From Chaetoceros tenuissimus (taxonomy: Eukaryota; Bacillariophyta; Thalassiosirophyceae; Chaetocerotales; Chaetocerotaceae), in NCBI GenBank assembly GCA_021927905.1, contig BLLK01000055.1:176636-240635 (forward strand): DNA of 64,000 nt, given 5' to 3'. Positions 42,801 to 53,171 of the stretch are shown here, piece by piece. The translations under genes and the position numbers were made by a program. The notes under the pieces are model-generated. The model searched no databases. It saw only the letters and a list, made by a program, of their open reading frames with translations, and was not told the DNA's origin. Position 1 is the stretch's first letter, and every line of letters begins with the position of its first letter.

Positions 42801-44098
42801 GTGTGAGAGTCATCCGACAAGTCATTGGAGATTTTATCTTTTAGAATGGAAATAGTATTGAATAAGAGATTCGATTAACAAAATTATCAATTAAAAGTAG
42901 AATCAGTCAACCTTTGATGATTTCCTTTTTGCATCTACTCAAGTAAAATCCAATACAAAAGATGTAATTATTCCATGATAGATTCGATTCTTTCTTTCAA
43001 AAATATTTCAGCAACTTGTCTTGTACTATTGAATTCTAGAATTAGAACCATGCAACATCATTCGTAATAGTGCATGCATTTTCGAAAGGAGGTCAAGACC
43101 ATCGGAAGGCAATTCTTCGATGAAAGGTGTAAGAGCTGATGCAGATTGTGACCAAAGGGTGGGATTTGAAATGTGTAAATATACTTTCTTGTGTATTGAG
43201 CTTGCATCTCTGCAAGACATACATGGATATCCTTCAACTACAGAAAAGGAAAAGTATCACTGGCATACTTTTCACAAATCTATGCATACATCAATTCCAA
43301 CTTCTTCGCTTTTTCACCTGCAAGACATTGAATAGCCGATTGGATCTTGCCCAAGTACCTTGGATCGATGTGCTCATTTATTTCAGTTTCATATTCAACA
43401 GCATCAAATAGCTGAGAAAGGTCCGGTACTGCCAACGCAGCCAAAGCTGTAGGATTGGACGACGATGAGAAATCTTTTTCACCAAATCATTTCTCTCTTC
43501 CCTAGATTGAACTAGATACGGTGATGCAATCACACCATTGCTTTTCTTTCACGTAATTGCTTATATCTGTGATAAATTAAATGAAGTCATTCTTCTTAAA
43601 TGAAGTCATTCTACTTCTACTTGGAGTCACGACAAGAAAAGGCTGCCCATAATTTGGATGTGCTTTCTATCGTACTTCGTACTTTGACGAAATTTTCCAA
43701 CAGAGACCTAATCACGCTTTTGACCGTTCGCATGCAGCTGCTTTTGCCTTTTTTGCCTTCTTCTCGATTTCCCTGATCGAGAAGAGCTAATAGATGATCA
43801 ACACCTGTGCTAATTCAGAGGTTATCTCTAATAGAGTGCTCTTTATTTTGGAAGATACTTTCAGCTTTCAGCTAGCAGTTCATACAAAGTTCAGTTGAAC
43901 CTCAGGTTTTCCCATCATTTGACCTTTTCAGTACATGCAGTACGTACATACACAAATATTTGACGTCATTGTCTCTAGGTATGTGCGGACATCATACATC
44001 ATCATTTTACACCTTTTCGTTCTTTAGAGTGTGTTTCTCTAGGTGACTCCAAACAGTATTTTCTTACTATTACACTCGCTATTTTCCCATTTTACAGC
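42801..44098 (-). pseudogene. Family R remnant and spacer (unit 4)
   Basis: Nearly identical to the unit 1 and unit 2 remnants, with the same lesions. Confidence 0.4.
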
Positions 44099-45721
44099 TA
44101 CGATGCTGAATTGGGAGAATCGCAGGGCTACGGTTCTTGGAGGATCAACAGCGAGGCATCATGGAACAGCTGACCAAACAGATTAGAAGAAAGAGCGATA
44201 CAAACAATTGATTCAAATTATCGTCAAACATTGAAGAGGAACAGCTCAATGAATGGGGAGGAAGAACATGATCTCTTTCAGGCTTGTCTGGAAAAAGTAT
44301 TTCTTTGCAATCTGGAGGAGAGAAAAATGCCGTTCATCAAACTGATTTCATGTCATATGCAGAACAAGAGGAGGAGACTATGAATCTCAATGAAGAGCTA
44401 GAAAAACGTCGGCAAACTCATGTAAAAACTAAAAAGAAAAGTAAGGAAAACAATGATGGTGGAAATGAAATAGCTGAAAAACTGATGCTATTACGAATAC
44501 CGTAGCAGAAAGTGAAAATGGGCAAGGAAATATTTTGGATGAAATGATGGCTTCTTCGAAAGTACTAAATAATAAATAGCGAAAGAGGGAACGGCGTCAT
44601 GATTGGGACATTGATGGTGAGAATGAAACCAATAAAGTTGCAAAGGATGTACGAATCAGAGATGATTTGATGAAGGAAAGATAGACCAAATACCATTCTA
44701 TAATAGAAAAGGGAAATATTAGGTCCAAAGCAGTTTTCATTACCGTCAATTATTTTCCAATCAGTAATGATCAAGATAGGGACGATGATGCTTTCAAAGG
44801 CTCGAAGATTGCAAAGGCTTCAAGAATTTAACTTACAGACAAAGACTCAAAGTAAAAGAAATGAGAATTCTAAGCTTCATTGGCTACTTTCAATGCTCTA
44901 AAATCCACCATCGGATCAGAGGAGAAGGTGGTATTTCTTTTGAGAAACAAAAAATCCTCAACAGAGGAGAAGGTGATATTACTTTTGAGATTGGTACTAC
45001 AAAGGAATTCACACGGTCTCTTCGTTTTCAGAATAATGTCAAGAAGGATGAAAAGAAAAAGAAGGAGAAGGAGCAGCAGAATTTTGGTACTGTGCTGCCA
45101 AAGCAAGTCACGGATAATTCTTTGGCCATGGAGGATGTTAAAGATGATAGAAGATACTCGTAAGGCAGATGAAACAGATAACATTCAAACATTGGAGGAG
45201 TTGGCTCGTGAAGTGAAAGATGAGCCAGATGAAACTGATACTTTTGAAGGAACTAGCGCGAGTGCAGGTGTAGGTCGCGGAATGCCGGCTTCCCTTGAGC
45301 TACTGAAGCAGACTGGAGAACTTGGTCAAAGCTCTGGGAGAGAAGAGCTTAGAGGAGTGTGTGCAAAAAATTCTAGAACTTATGGAAGATTACGAGAAGA
45401 TTGATCTGAAGAAGGTTGTTAAGCTTGACACTACCGGTTTGAATGGACGACCACATGAAAAGGACATTGATCTTTGTATTCAGAGAAGTAAAGCTTGAAT
45501 ATCGCGACAAGCATGGTCGACTATTGACTAGAAAGGAGGCATTTCGCCAATTGTGCTATCAATTCCATGGACATGGTAGTTCAAAGAGAAAAGAAGAAAA
45601 GAAACTACAACAAATCGAACATGAACAGTAAGAGAAGTCTGGGAAACATAGTTCTATTTTTGGTGCATTGAAGGCAACGCAAAAAGCCAGAGGGAAGGCA
45701 TTTGTACTGCATAAGACATAA
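44099..45721 (+). pseudogene. SART1/Snu66-like splicing factor, most decayed copy (unit 4)
   Basis: The first 900 bp are identical to unit 2. From about 44,970 the sequence is an older, divergent paralogue with several frameshifts (ORFs broken at about 45,163 and 45,404) and a TCA-to-TAA change after HEQ (45,629-45,631). The KEAFRQLCYQFHGHGSSK block and the GKAFVLHKT end are still readable. Confidence 0.75.
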
Positions 45722-45911
45722 TTCCTATTATTAGTTGTTAATAGTTGCAATTTCTTATGCACAATATATTTTTATTTCCTCCATTTTATAAATACTTTTT
45801 TATTACATGATTACTTTTATTACTTATTTAGTTTAGAACGAAGTCTGTCAGACCAATATAGATGGCCTTGTGAGAAAAAAGGACCTGAGAAACTGAATCA
45901 TTCGAATCGAA

Positions 45912-46340
45912 TTATCCAATAGGAAATGATCTTACTTGTGATCTGGTCAATCTTGGTAGAAGAACATCTGCCATTTCAGCTTCCAGCACGGAATCCATCT
46001 TGCACTTGTCAACGAAGGATCTGGTTTGATCAACTACAAATTGAAGAATATATCCTGGTGGTAGAGACCTGTGCCCCTGAACTGGACGAACAATTCTTAC
46101 TTGTTCATGTACTACTTCTCCGCCTTCATAATAGAAGTCCATGGCAATGTCATAGTTTTGAAAGCGAGGATCTGGATCATCACCATGCAGCTCCTGATAA
46201 AGGTCTCGGCCATCTTCAATGTCTTGGGGGCTTTCTTCTGTGATTTCCCCGTTATTCCAGTGAACAAGTCCATTTCTAATTTTTCCCAAATAGGTCATGT
46301 AGTCCAAGTCTACTCCATGTTCTTGATTTTGATGGTTCAT
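45912..46340 (-). CDS. Small divergent-pair protein, divergent intact-looking copy (unit 4)
   Basis: 142 residues, starting MNHQNQEHGVD and ending LPRLTRSQVRSFPIG. Both the ATG of unit 1 and the full C-terminus of units 2-3 are present, so this is the best guide to the ancestral protein. Many substitutions are conservative or keep charge, and the reading frame is intact despite roughly 10% divergence, which favours a real protein over a chance ORF. Confidence 0.7.
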   Translation of the reverse strand: MNHQNQEHGVDLDYMTYLGKIRNGLVHWNNGEITEESPQDIEDGRDLYQELHGDDPDPRFQNYDIAMDFYYEGGEVVHEQVRIVRPVQGHRSLPPGYILQFVVDQTRSFVDKCKMDSVLEAEMADVLLPRLTRSQVRSFPIG

Positions 46341-46646
46341 GATGAGAGTTTCTTTCTACAACATATGTGCAAAGTCGTTATGTAAAAAGTAGAAGCAGGA
46401 CAAGCAAAAGCACAGCAAGAAGGAACATTTTCTGAAATAAATCGACTGATTTCCGATTCAACGCTTTGATTTGAGGGAAGTCCCACAAGATTATCTGTTC
46501 CTTTTATTTCGATTTGGTGAGTGCGCGCAAGATGTCAGTCAGCTGTCAGAACTTTTTAGTTTCAGTTGGCGATGCTTGTTCTTTCACCTTCCCTTCTCTA
46601 TTCATAATGTACAGATATCCAAAAAGAAATCATCTGAATCTAACTC

Positions 46647-48374
46647 ATGGCTGACAACGCACAACTTGAACTTCCCATTGGAATTATTATTACAGTTTCG
46701 ACGCTGCTCAAGCTTTGGTTCGGAAATGCTGATACAACTTCAAATATATATAGAAAACATAAAACAATGTGGAGTGACAGAAGCAGTGGTTTCCCGTTAG
46801 AAACAAGTGAATTTCGTAAAGGTAGTGCTCTCTATGAAGCGATTAAGCAATATTGGAATCATCCTCCATCTCAGTATAATGTCGCCTGTTTCTATGGAGA
46901 AGAAGATGAAAATGGTCAACCAATAACCTTTCGGCATCGGTGTAGAATAGTTGATTTTATCGAAGGCACACGTTTTGTTGAAGCTGGTTATATCGTTAAA
47001 TTAGTTGGTGAGGGTAATGATTCAGGAACGATGAGCTACATTTTGAAAGATGATGTGGATAAAGCTTTGGAAGAGTACTATAATAGAAGAAGAATCGAAG
47101 CTGAAGTAGCTCAAATAGACGAGGACGATGAAGATCAAAGAATCGAAGCTGCAGTAGCTCAAGTAGACGAGGACAATGAAGATCAAAGAATCGAAGCTGA
47201 AGTAGCTCAAATAGACGAGGACAATGAAGATCAAAGAATCGAAGCTACAGTAGCTCAAGTAGACGAGGACAATGAAGATCAAAGAATCGAAGCTGAAGTA
47301 GCTCAAATAGACGAGGACGATGAAGATCAAAGAATCGAAGCTACAGTAGCTCAAATAGAGGAGGGCGATGAAGATCAAGCTTCTACTGACATACAAGAAG
47401 CTGGTTTAGCCGACAATATCGATAAAAATCAAGCTTCTCCTGTTATACAAGAAGCTGCACCTTCTGAAGTGAATGAAGAGGAGGAAGAGGATACTCCTGG
47501 ATTCGATGATAATTTGGAGGAGGACGAAAGTCCAAGCAAGGACCGCCAACTCAGCAAGAAGCGCAAGAGGGGCAAAGAAGAATCTTCCGATCTCAATGAA
47601 GACCATGATTTAGAAAGTAGAAGTGAAGGTGCAAGCAAGGATCATCTTTCTGCAGCTCGAATAGAGGATCGAAATAATTCCTCTGAAGTCAGCGACGAAC
47701 ATGAACAAGACAATGAACCTGAAGGAGCACAATCAGCTGAATCTGATCAAGATGCATTTATGGATATCTTTCTTGAGGACATTTTTAATATGGAAGGATT
47801 GACAAGTCCTGTCGCTCAACTCAACGCAGAGGTCCAAACTCCAAGCCTTTGTAGAAAACGAAAAGCTGACGCTAGCATATCTGATGAGATCGATGATATC
47901 CAAGATGAAACTATGCTTGTAGCAAATGATTACCAAGAACCTCCAGTGTGGTTCAGAGAGAGAGTTTGTATTCAGATGAATGATGGAAGATCAGCTGTTA
48001 TTAGAAAAGTTTTTGAGAACAATTCCGTGGAAGTTGAATTCGATGACAGAACAATTGAAACTGTTTTTGAAAATCAGTGTACTTTTATAACCCCTGCGAT
48101 ATGGGATTTTGCTCTTGTGACAGAAGGGGAACACAAGGGTATGGAAGGTCAGGCATGGTATGCAGAAAATTCTTCACAGGCATATGTTTGGGACAATAAT
48201 ACAAGTGAAATCGGATTTCAAAATAGACTAGACTCCGAAACCCCCCATTGCAGTGTCAATGTCCTTGCTAAAATCAATCTTGAAGGTTTACGAGTAAGAG
48301 AGCATATTGTTCGTCTTGCGAAATTTTTGAAGTTTTGCATGGCAAGAAAAGGAATCAAGAAGTTAGAGTTTTAG
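46647..48374 (+). CDS. Acidic-repeat protein with six repeats and a KOW/Tudor-like C-terminus (unit 4)
   Basis: 575 residues. The N-terminal domain and the disordered middle are homologous to units 1-3, but there are six 16-residue acidic repeats (about 150-245) rather than three. After the TSPV motif (about 47,810) the protein switches to an unrelated C-terminus: WFRERVCIQMNDGRSAVIRK, then SVEVEFDDRTIETVFENQ, then DFALVTEGEHKGMEGQAWY and SQAYVWDN. The EGEHKGMEGQA segment resembles a KOW motif (as in Spt5-type and ribosomal proteins), preceded by a small Tudor/SH3-like barrel, suggesting nucleic-acid or chromatin binding. This is probably a diverged paralogue; either the Q-rich or the KOW end may be ancestral. 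Confidence 0.75.
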   Translation: MADNAQLELPIGIIITVSTLLKLWFGNADTTSNIYRKHKTMWSDRSSGFPLETSEFRKGSALYEAIKQYWNHPPSQYNVACFYGEEDENGQPITFRHRCRIVDFIEGTRFVEAGYIVKLVGEGNDSGTMSYILKDDVDKALEEYYNRRRIEAEVAQIDEDDEDQRIEAAVAQVDEDNEDQRIEAEVAQIDEDNEDQRIEATVAQVDEDNEDQRIEAEVAQIDEDDEDQRIEATVAQIEEGDEDQASTDIQEAGLADNIDKNQASPVIQEAAPSEVNEEEEEDTPGFDDNLEEDESPSKDRQLSKKRKRGKEESSDLNEDHDLESRSEGASKDHLSAARIEDRNNSSEVSDEHEQDNEPEGAQSAESDQDAFMDIFLEDIFNMEGLTSPVAQLNAEVQTPSLCRKRKADASISDEIDDIQDETMLVANDYQEPPVWFRERVCIQMNDGRSAVIRKVFENNSVEVEFDDRTIETVFENQCTFITPAIWDFALVTEGEHKGMEGQAWYAENSSQAYVWDNNTSEIGFQNRLDSETPHCSVNVLAKINLEGLRVREHIVRLAKFLKFCMARKGIKKLEF

Positions 48375-48496
48375 AACTTAGTGACCAGACTGGCGTTGTA
48401 GAGGAACAAATAAAGCTCGTCGAAATACCTAGAAAGACAACTAAAAGCAACAGAACTTTCACTTCGCCCAATAATGGAAAACTATTTTACTGTTGT

Positions 48497-49165
48497 TTTC
48501 CACTATATTCCTTGTTGAGAGAGATTGCATCATCTATAATAATGATAAGCATTACTATTTAAAATTATTACGTACTGTACTGTATCCATCACTTCAACTT
48601 CTTTTTTGTAAACAAGGCAAGGCATACTTTGAATCATTCGATCTTATTTAGAGTGAATGCACTTTCGAAAGGTCAAAATCATTTATCTGCAGACAACAAT
48701 TCTTTGAAAAGTATCAATAGCTGATTCAGATTGTGCCCAAAGGTAGGATCTGAGTCGAGTCACAAGCATCAAATACCTTGAAAGGTCCGATACTGGCAAC
48801 ATAGCCAAGGCTGGTGTAGGATTGAACGATGATGAACTCTTCTTCATCAAATCCTTTCTCTCTCCCCTGGATTGAGCACGATGCACTTATGCAAACCTAC
48901 AATTGCTATCCCATGAAGCGTTTTCTACAATTCTGTAACAAGTCTTTCAATGTTTGGATTCATGATATAAAAAGCTTGGATGTGCATTCTGTCGTACTTT
49001 GATGAGTTTTTTGACATTAAGATCGTTCACATACAGCGGATTCTCTCTTTTCGCCTTCTTCTAAATTTGCCTGATCGAAAAGTGCCAGTAGATGATTACA
49101 CTTGTGCTTATTTTCAGCCTGTGTATATAATTCAGGTGTAATCTGTTGCAGTCCATTGGAAGTAA
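48497..49165 (-). repeat. Segment duplicated at 63.0 kb, containing family R fragments
   Basis: About 510 bp (48,497-49,010) are nearly identical to 63,026-63,540, for example GAGAGATTGCATCATCTATAATAATG and the TGGATTGAGCACGATGC region; beyond that the similarity weakens. Minus-strand coding-like fragments (RGERKDLMKKSSSSFNPTPA, NKHKCNHLLALFDQANLEEG) belong to family R and are broken by stops. Confidence 0.7.
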
Positions 49166-49530
49166 TCAACGAGAGATGATAATTTTAGTACTTGTCACAA
49201 AAGCTACTGACTTTGATCCATCCTTTGTACTATTCTTTTCAGAATTTTTCAATCTATTTGCTGCATCTTTTTCCATCTGCACCTTTGCATCGTCGACAAG
49301 ATCAAACGAAGGAACAACAAATGTATTGTACCCTTCCATGAGGCGAGTTTGTTCATGCAACATACAACGTTGCAGTACCGGTATCGGTATGTATATCCAG
49401 TAGGTTTAGGAACTGTCTTTTTCTCTTCATTGCTTTCGTTGTATATTATATAGGTTGTATACAAGTATCCTTCGCAGCCTATTCCTATGTGATCAGATGA
49501 TCTATTTACTGCAACACAACATCTAATCAC
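49166..49530 (-). pseudogene. N-terminal-side part of a family R gene
   Basis: Minus-strand ORFs in two frames: GYLYTTYIIYNESNEEKKTV and PKPTGYTYRYRY (49,530-49,380), then after a frame change RLMEGYNTFVVPSFDLVDD and AKVQMEKDAANRLKNSEKN (49,350-49,230). The second block has a homologue at about 1,470-1,560. It leads directly into the LLALFDQANLEEG block, so it extends family R upstream. Not identified. Confidence 0.4.
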
Positions 49531-49630
49531 TCCATCTTTTTTGCATTTTGCATCGTCGTCTTCAGATCAAAGAACTGATGTCGTACGTACCTTATGCTTG
49601 TCGAATGAAGTGTCAACTGTAGAATTTCGT

Positions 49631-49690
49631 CACATTGTTTCTAAGTTAGCTAAAAACAACAATGACGATCGTTGTAAAAAATATGAAAGC
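49631..49690 (+). promoter_or_regulatory. Shared upstream motif before the P-loop-like gene
   Basis: CACATTGTTTCTAAGTTAGC is identical to 10,928-10,947 in unit 1, then AACAATGACGATCG and TGTAAAAAATATGAAAGCTT. It sits about 200-250 bp upstream of the ATG at 49,885. It could be a promoter element or a short dispersed repeat. Confidence 0.4.
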
Positions 49691-49884
49691 TTCCTACGCA
49701 GTACCTCCATTCAACATCCAACATCACACTATTGATGTATGTTTTCGTCTATCACTATCAAACGAATACCCTTTTTTTTTTTCACTTTCGGAACATTTCC
49801 TTTTCCACCACTAACTTATTGACTAATTACCTATCTCCATCCAAACCAGTCTAAGCAGACTGAAGCAATACGTACCATACAATC

Positions 49885-52015
49885 ATGATGGACATATTAA
49901 ACCGCAACATCCTCGATCCGAAAACTCTCCGTGAAAAGAGAAGACATGTGCAGTTGGAGAAAATAAACCAATATCATTCCAGTCAGGAGCAAGTATACAC
50001 TGACATAGCTCTACAACCCAGCACAGACATTGGCTCATTCGTCCAAAGGATTCTAGATAAGAATGCAAATGTACCTACTCCTTCCATTGCATCTATTACA
50101 CAAGACTACATTGTTCTCAAACAAAATGAAAAAGAACAAGATGAATACATCAAGTTTCCTCTACAGGAATTTGTATCACAGTTGAAACAAGCTTTTGAAG
50201 ATACATTGACTTCGACTGCACTCTGTTTTGTAGCGGATGCAAGTTCTTCCTTGGGACTAGATATGATTGAATCTATTTTGATGGAATCAAATGCAGGAAT
50301 GGTGAGTAGAGTGTATGGGATAATGTATAATGGACGAAGTAAGGAGGAAGAGGGACGAATAAAGGGCAAAGAGCTGTGATATTTAATATTTAGAAAGCCT
50401 CCGAAGGACCTTTAGTTCACGAGCTTGCTTCTTCGGGAGAGAAATACAGGATTACGTCAACACTTTCATATTGCATCAATGTCTCACCTAATTTTACCTA
50501 TCCTTCTAGGCGATCGTTTCCAAACCACAATGGATGTTTAATCTATCCATATTGGCTTCCACTTCTTCCTCTAAAATTACAAAGGAAGTAATGGAACAAG
50601 CTGTGTTTGCATTGGCAAGATTAGATGCTCATCGAGTTCGAAAGAATGTGGGATCGGCCAAAACGGTATTGTTTACATTGAATATGGCATGGACAGCACC
50701 ATTATTGCAACATTTACAACAAATGTTTCCTTGTGAACGGCATGTCTTTGTTTATGATTCATTAAATGGATCCGTTGCAAGAGGGTTGGGTGATTCATGG
50801 ATACCATTTTATCATCCTATTACAAAGGAATACATTTCTACCAACATTCCATTGATGCAACTCACATCGGTTGCAAAAATTGACAAAGTTTTGGCGAAAA
50901 CATCATTTGAAAAGGCTTGCTTGATGGAAAGTTGGCTCACTTCGGTAGATGCATTTTTACAATTGAAGCATAATGAGAAAAAGAGTGGGTATATTCCTTT
51001 TGTCTGTCGACTTGGTTTCTTATTGAGCCAGGTTGGTACTTTGGGTAATGGAAGTGTAGACCAAAGCGAATTGGCGCTTACAAATCTTTTGCAATATGTG
51101 ACTGGCTCTAGATCAAGAGAAATTCCAGGTAAGTGAGGGGAAAGGGCATCGAACAATGAGGATCACGAGCTCAATTGAGCCTCACGAGTGTGTCTCTTCG
51201 GAAGGCACAAACGTATTTCGTTGGCTCCAACTTTTTGAATGAGCTTTACTCTGACAGTATCACGTTTAATCTCTCACTTCTCACTCACTTTTTTCCTATT
51301 TCCAGCCACTATCTTATCAAAGGCAGTGGAAACTATGATTGCATTGCGCAAGGAAGAATTACAAAAGGTAAAGAAAAGGAAACTGATGATTGTCAGTCCA
51401 TGTAGGAATGATGATACTGACCAAATCTGGTTTGATGACACTGAAATGTTTCCATCAAATGTACCAACAACTTTACCATCAAATATACTGACAAGTTCAC
51501 CATTGTCGCAACCAACTTTATCTATTTCTCCGACATTAAGTGAAAGTGTATCCGTAGAATTCACAATGGAATTAAGTGGGGTTTCGACATTGACAGAAGA
51601 CCTTGAGCTTGACATCAAGATTATGATTATTCAAAGTATGAAACCTCTTGTCATCACTCAAAATGATATCATACTTATGTTGGTATCATCTACTTCAAGA
51701 AGAATGTTGCAAAATTCAAATTCAAGTCGTTGTGAAGTAAAAGTCGAAATTACAAATTCAAAGGCACCTCTGGCGTTAACAAAAAGTAACACAGAAAAAG
51801 GTTTGAAGTTAGGTTTATATAAATCACGAGGCATTGCGGTTGAAGTATTGGTTGAAGACACAAGCTACCCTTCAGATGTTCCTTTATTCCAACCCTCTGT
51901 TTTACCATCTGATGTTTATAGTGGTGTTCCTAGTTCTAGCCCATCTTCAATATATATACTTATACTAAAAATATTTGTAGAAAATGGTAATTTAAAAAAC
52001 TTTATTTACATCTAA
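49885..52015 (+). CDS. P-loop/sulfotransferase-like protein with Pro-Ser-rich C-terminal module, three exons
   Basis: Exons 49885-50301, 50510-51128 and 51306-52015 join in frame (phases 0 and 1; donors GTGAGT and GTAAGT, acceptors TTCTAG and TTCCAG), giving 581 residues. The first two exons encode a globular region with SKPQWMFNLSILAS, then SAKTVLFTLNMAWTAPLLQ and ERHVFVYDSLNGSVARGL; the latter resembles the FVYRDP..S.ASGL-type motif of sulfotransferase-like P-loop enzymes, but I am not certain. Exon 3 continues briefly (AVETMIALRKEELQKVKKRK), then switches to Pro/Ser-rich spacers (SNVPTTLPSNILTSSPLSQP) and a module with TSRRMLQ and CEVKVEITNSKAPL typical of secreted or membrane diatom proteins. 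That suggests a fusion or a chimeric 3' end. The stop overlaps the convergent gene by 14 bp. Confidence 0.6.
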
Positions 52016-53171
52016 AGTTTGTATGATTGTTATAAAACACAGCCAAGTATCGATCCATATCTGAATTCATTGGACAAATTCCATGGAATAAATCAGGGCG
52101 CATCAAAACAACGTCACCAGTTTGATATTGAAGACGAAATCCCAAAGAAGGAAATGCCAACTCGCCCTCTCCGTCCAATTCTCTATTGGTTTGAATAGCA
52201 ATAATAGATGGGAAGTTCTTACATGCAGGGGGAGTATCTACATGGCCTCCACTCAAATGAACCCTATTGACAAGATTAGTTGTCAATTGAAACTTGGAAT
52301 CAAAGAACGCATTTTTCATCCTTTCCATTTCTTTTTCATCATCAAGATTCTTCCCAAAGAAGTAGGGCAGGTACTCCTTTGTAATAAGCTTGATTTCCTG
52401 AAGATACTGGTCTACAAATGGCTGAATAACACCAAAATTTGGCTGAATACCCTTAGCCTCCCATTCATTCTGGAATGAAGTATAAGCATCAAAACCTGGG
52501 TCATTTCCAGAGCCATAGGTAGTGCGAGAACATGGGTTCTCCAGATGGTAGGTCTTCCATTCGCCATCTTTATTCTGATAGGATAACTTGCAGCTGCGAC
52601 CCGTGATCATTGCATGATATTCATCACAATGATTCGTTCCAAGGAACGCACGGGCCTCTGCATCATTTGCTCCCTGACGAAGACGATTTTCAACAGGTAG
52701 TGCTCCAACTTTACATTGGGATGTAATGTTGAGCGGTGCTGTATTATGCAGCTGGAATAGATAAGCCTGACCCTTCAGAGCATCATCTGAAAGGACATCC
52801 TTTAGCGCAATGACCTCTACCCTATCAGAAAAGAAAAAGGTTTCTTTACAGAATTTTTTTGTGTTGGTTGACACAAGATGACACATATTTTTAATATGTG
52901 CATTAAGAATCAAACCCTGGGTTTTATCCTTGGAGAATATATATCTTTTACAAGAATAAAACTTCTTACCCTTTATCATTTTCTTTACAATACCTTTTTT
53001 CTTCAATTTACCAAGAAATTTATTTAATTCTTTTGGCTTTGAAAAAGGATTCTTGAAGTGTTTTCGGATCTCTTCCAACTCCTTTATCATCTTCGAGACC
53101 ATCCCCCGGATTGCCTCTGCAGAATGGGATTTCTCGCCCCTTTCGCTGTAAGTCACGAACGTTTTAAACAT
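52002..53171 (-). CDS. 2-oxoglutarate/Fe(II) oxygenase-like protein
   Basis: 389 residues, single exon, ATG at 53,171. The C-terminal third has the double-stranded beta-helix hallmarks: H310-x-D312 in LSGGHVDTPP, a distal H363 in RPDLFHGICP, and R374 (DRYLAVFY) positioned to bind 2-oxoglutarate. The intervening ELAFPSLGFRLQYQTGDVVL is the usual strand-turn before the distal His. The arrangement recalls TET/JBP-like and related nucleic-acid-modifying oxygenases (GDVVLMRPDLFHGI), but prolyl-hydroxylase-type enzymes share the same core, so the substrate is unassigned. The N-terminal third is Lys-rich (KKKGIVKKMIKGKK) and could bind nucleic acid. All metal ligands are present. It is convergent with the P-loop-like gene. 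Confidence 0.7.
   Translation of the reverse strand: MFKTFVTYSERGEKSHSAEAIRGMVSKMIKELEEIRKHFKNPFSKPKELNKFLGKLKKKGIVKKMIKGKKFYSCKRYIFSKDKTQGLILNAHIKNMCHLVSTNTKKFCKETFFFSDRVEVIALKDVLSDDALKGQAYLFQLHNTAPLNITSQCKVGALPVENRLRQGANDAEARAFLGTNHCDEYHAMITGRSCKLSYQNKDGEWKTYHLENPCSRTTYGSGNDPGFDAYTSFQNEWEAKGIQPNFGVIQPFVDQYLQEIKLITKEYLPYFFGKNLDDEKEMERMKNAFFDSKFQLTTNLVNRVHLSGGHVDTPPACKNFPSIIAIQTNRELDGEGELAFPSLGFRLQYQTGDVVLMRPDLFHGICPMNSDMDRYLAVFYNNHTNFRCK

Larger units (their letters stand above)
40999..48500. repeat. Partial, mosaic unit 4 of the tandem segmental array
   Basis: It contains the Tudor-like gene, the family R remnant, the SART1-like pseudogene and the divergent gene pair, but not the membrane remnant, ABC-F or SET genes. 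Tracts essentially identical to unit 2 (about 42,530-44,960) alternate with clearly older, divergent tracts (about 41,560-41,800, 42,200-42,500 and 44,970 onwards). Confidence 0.85.
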
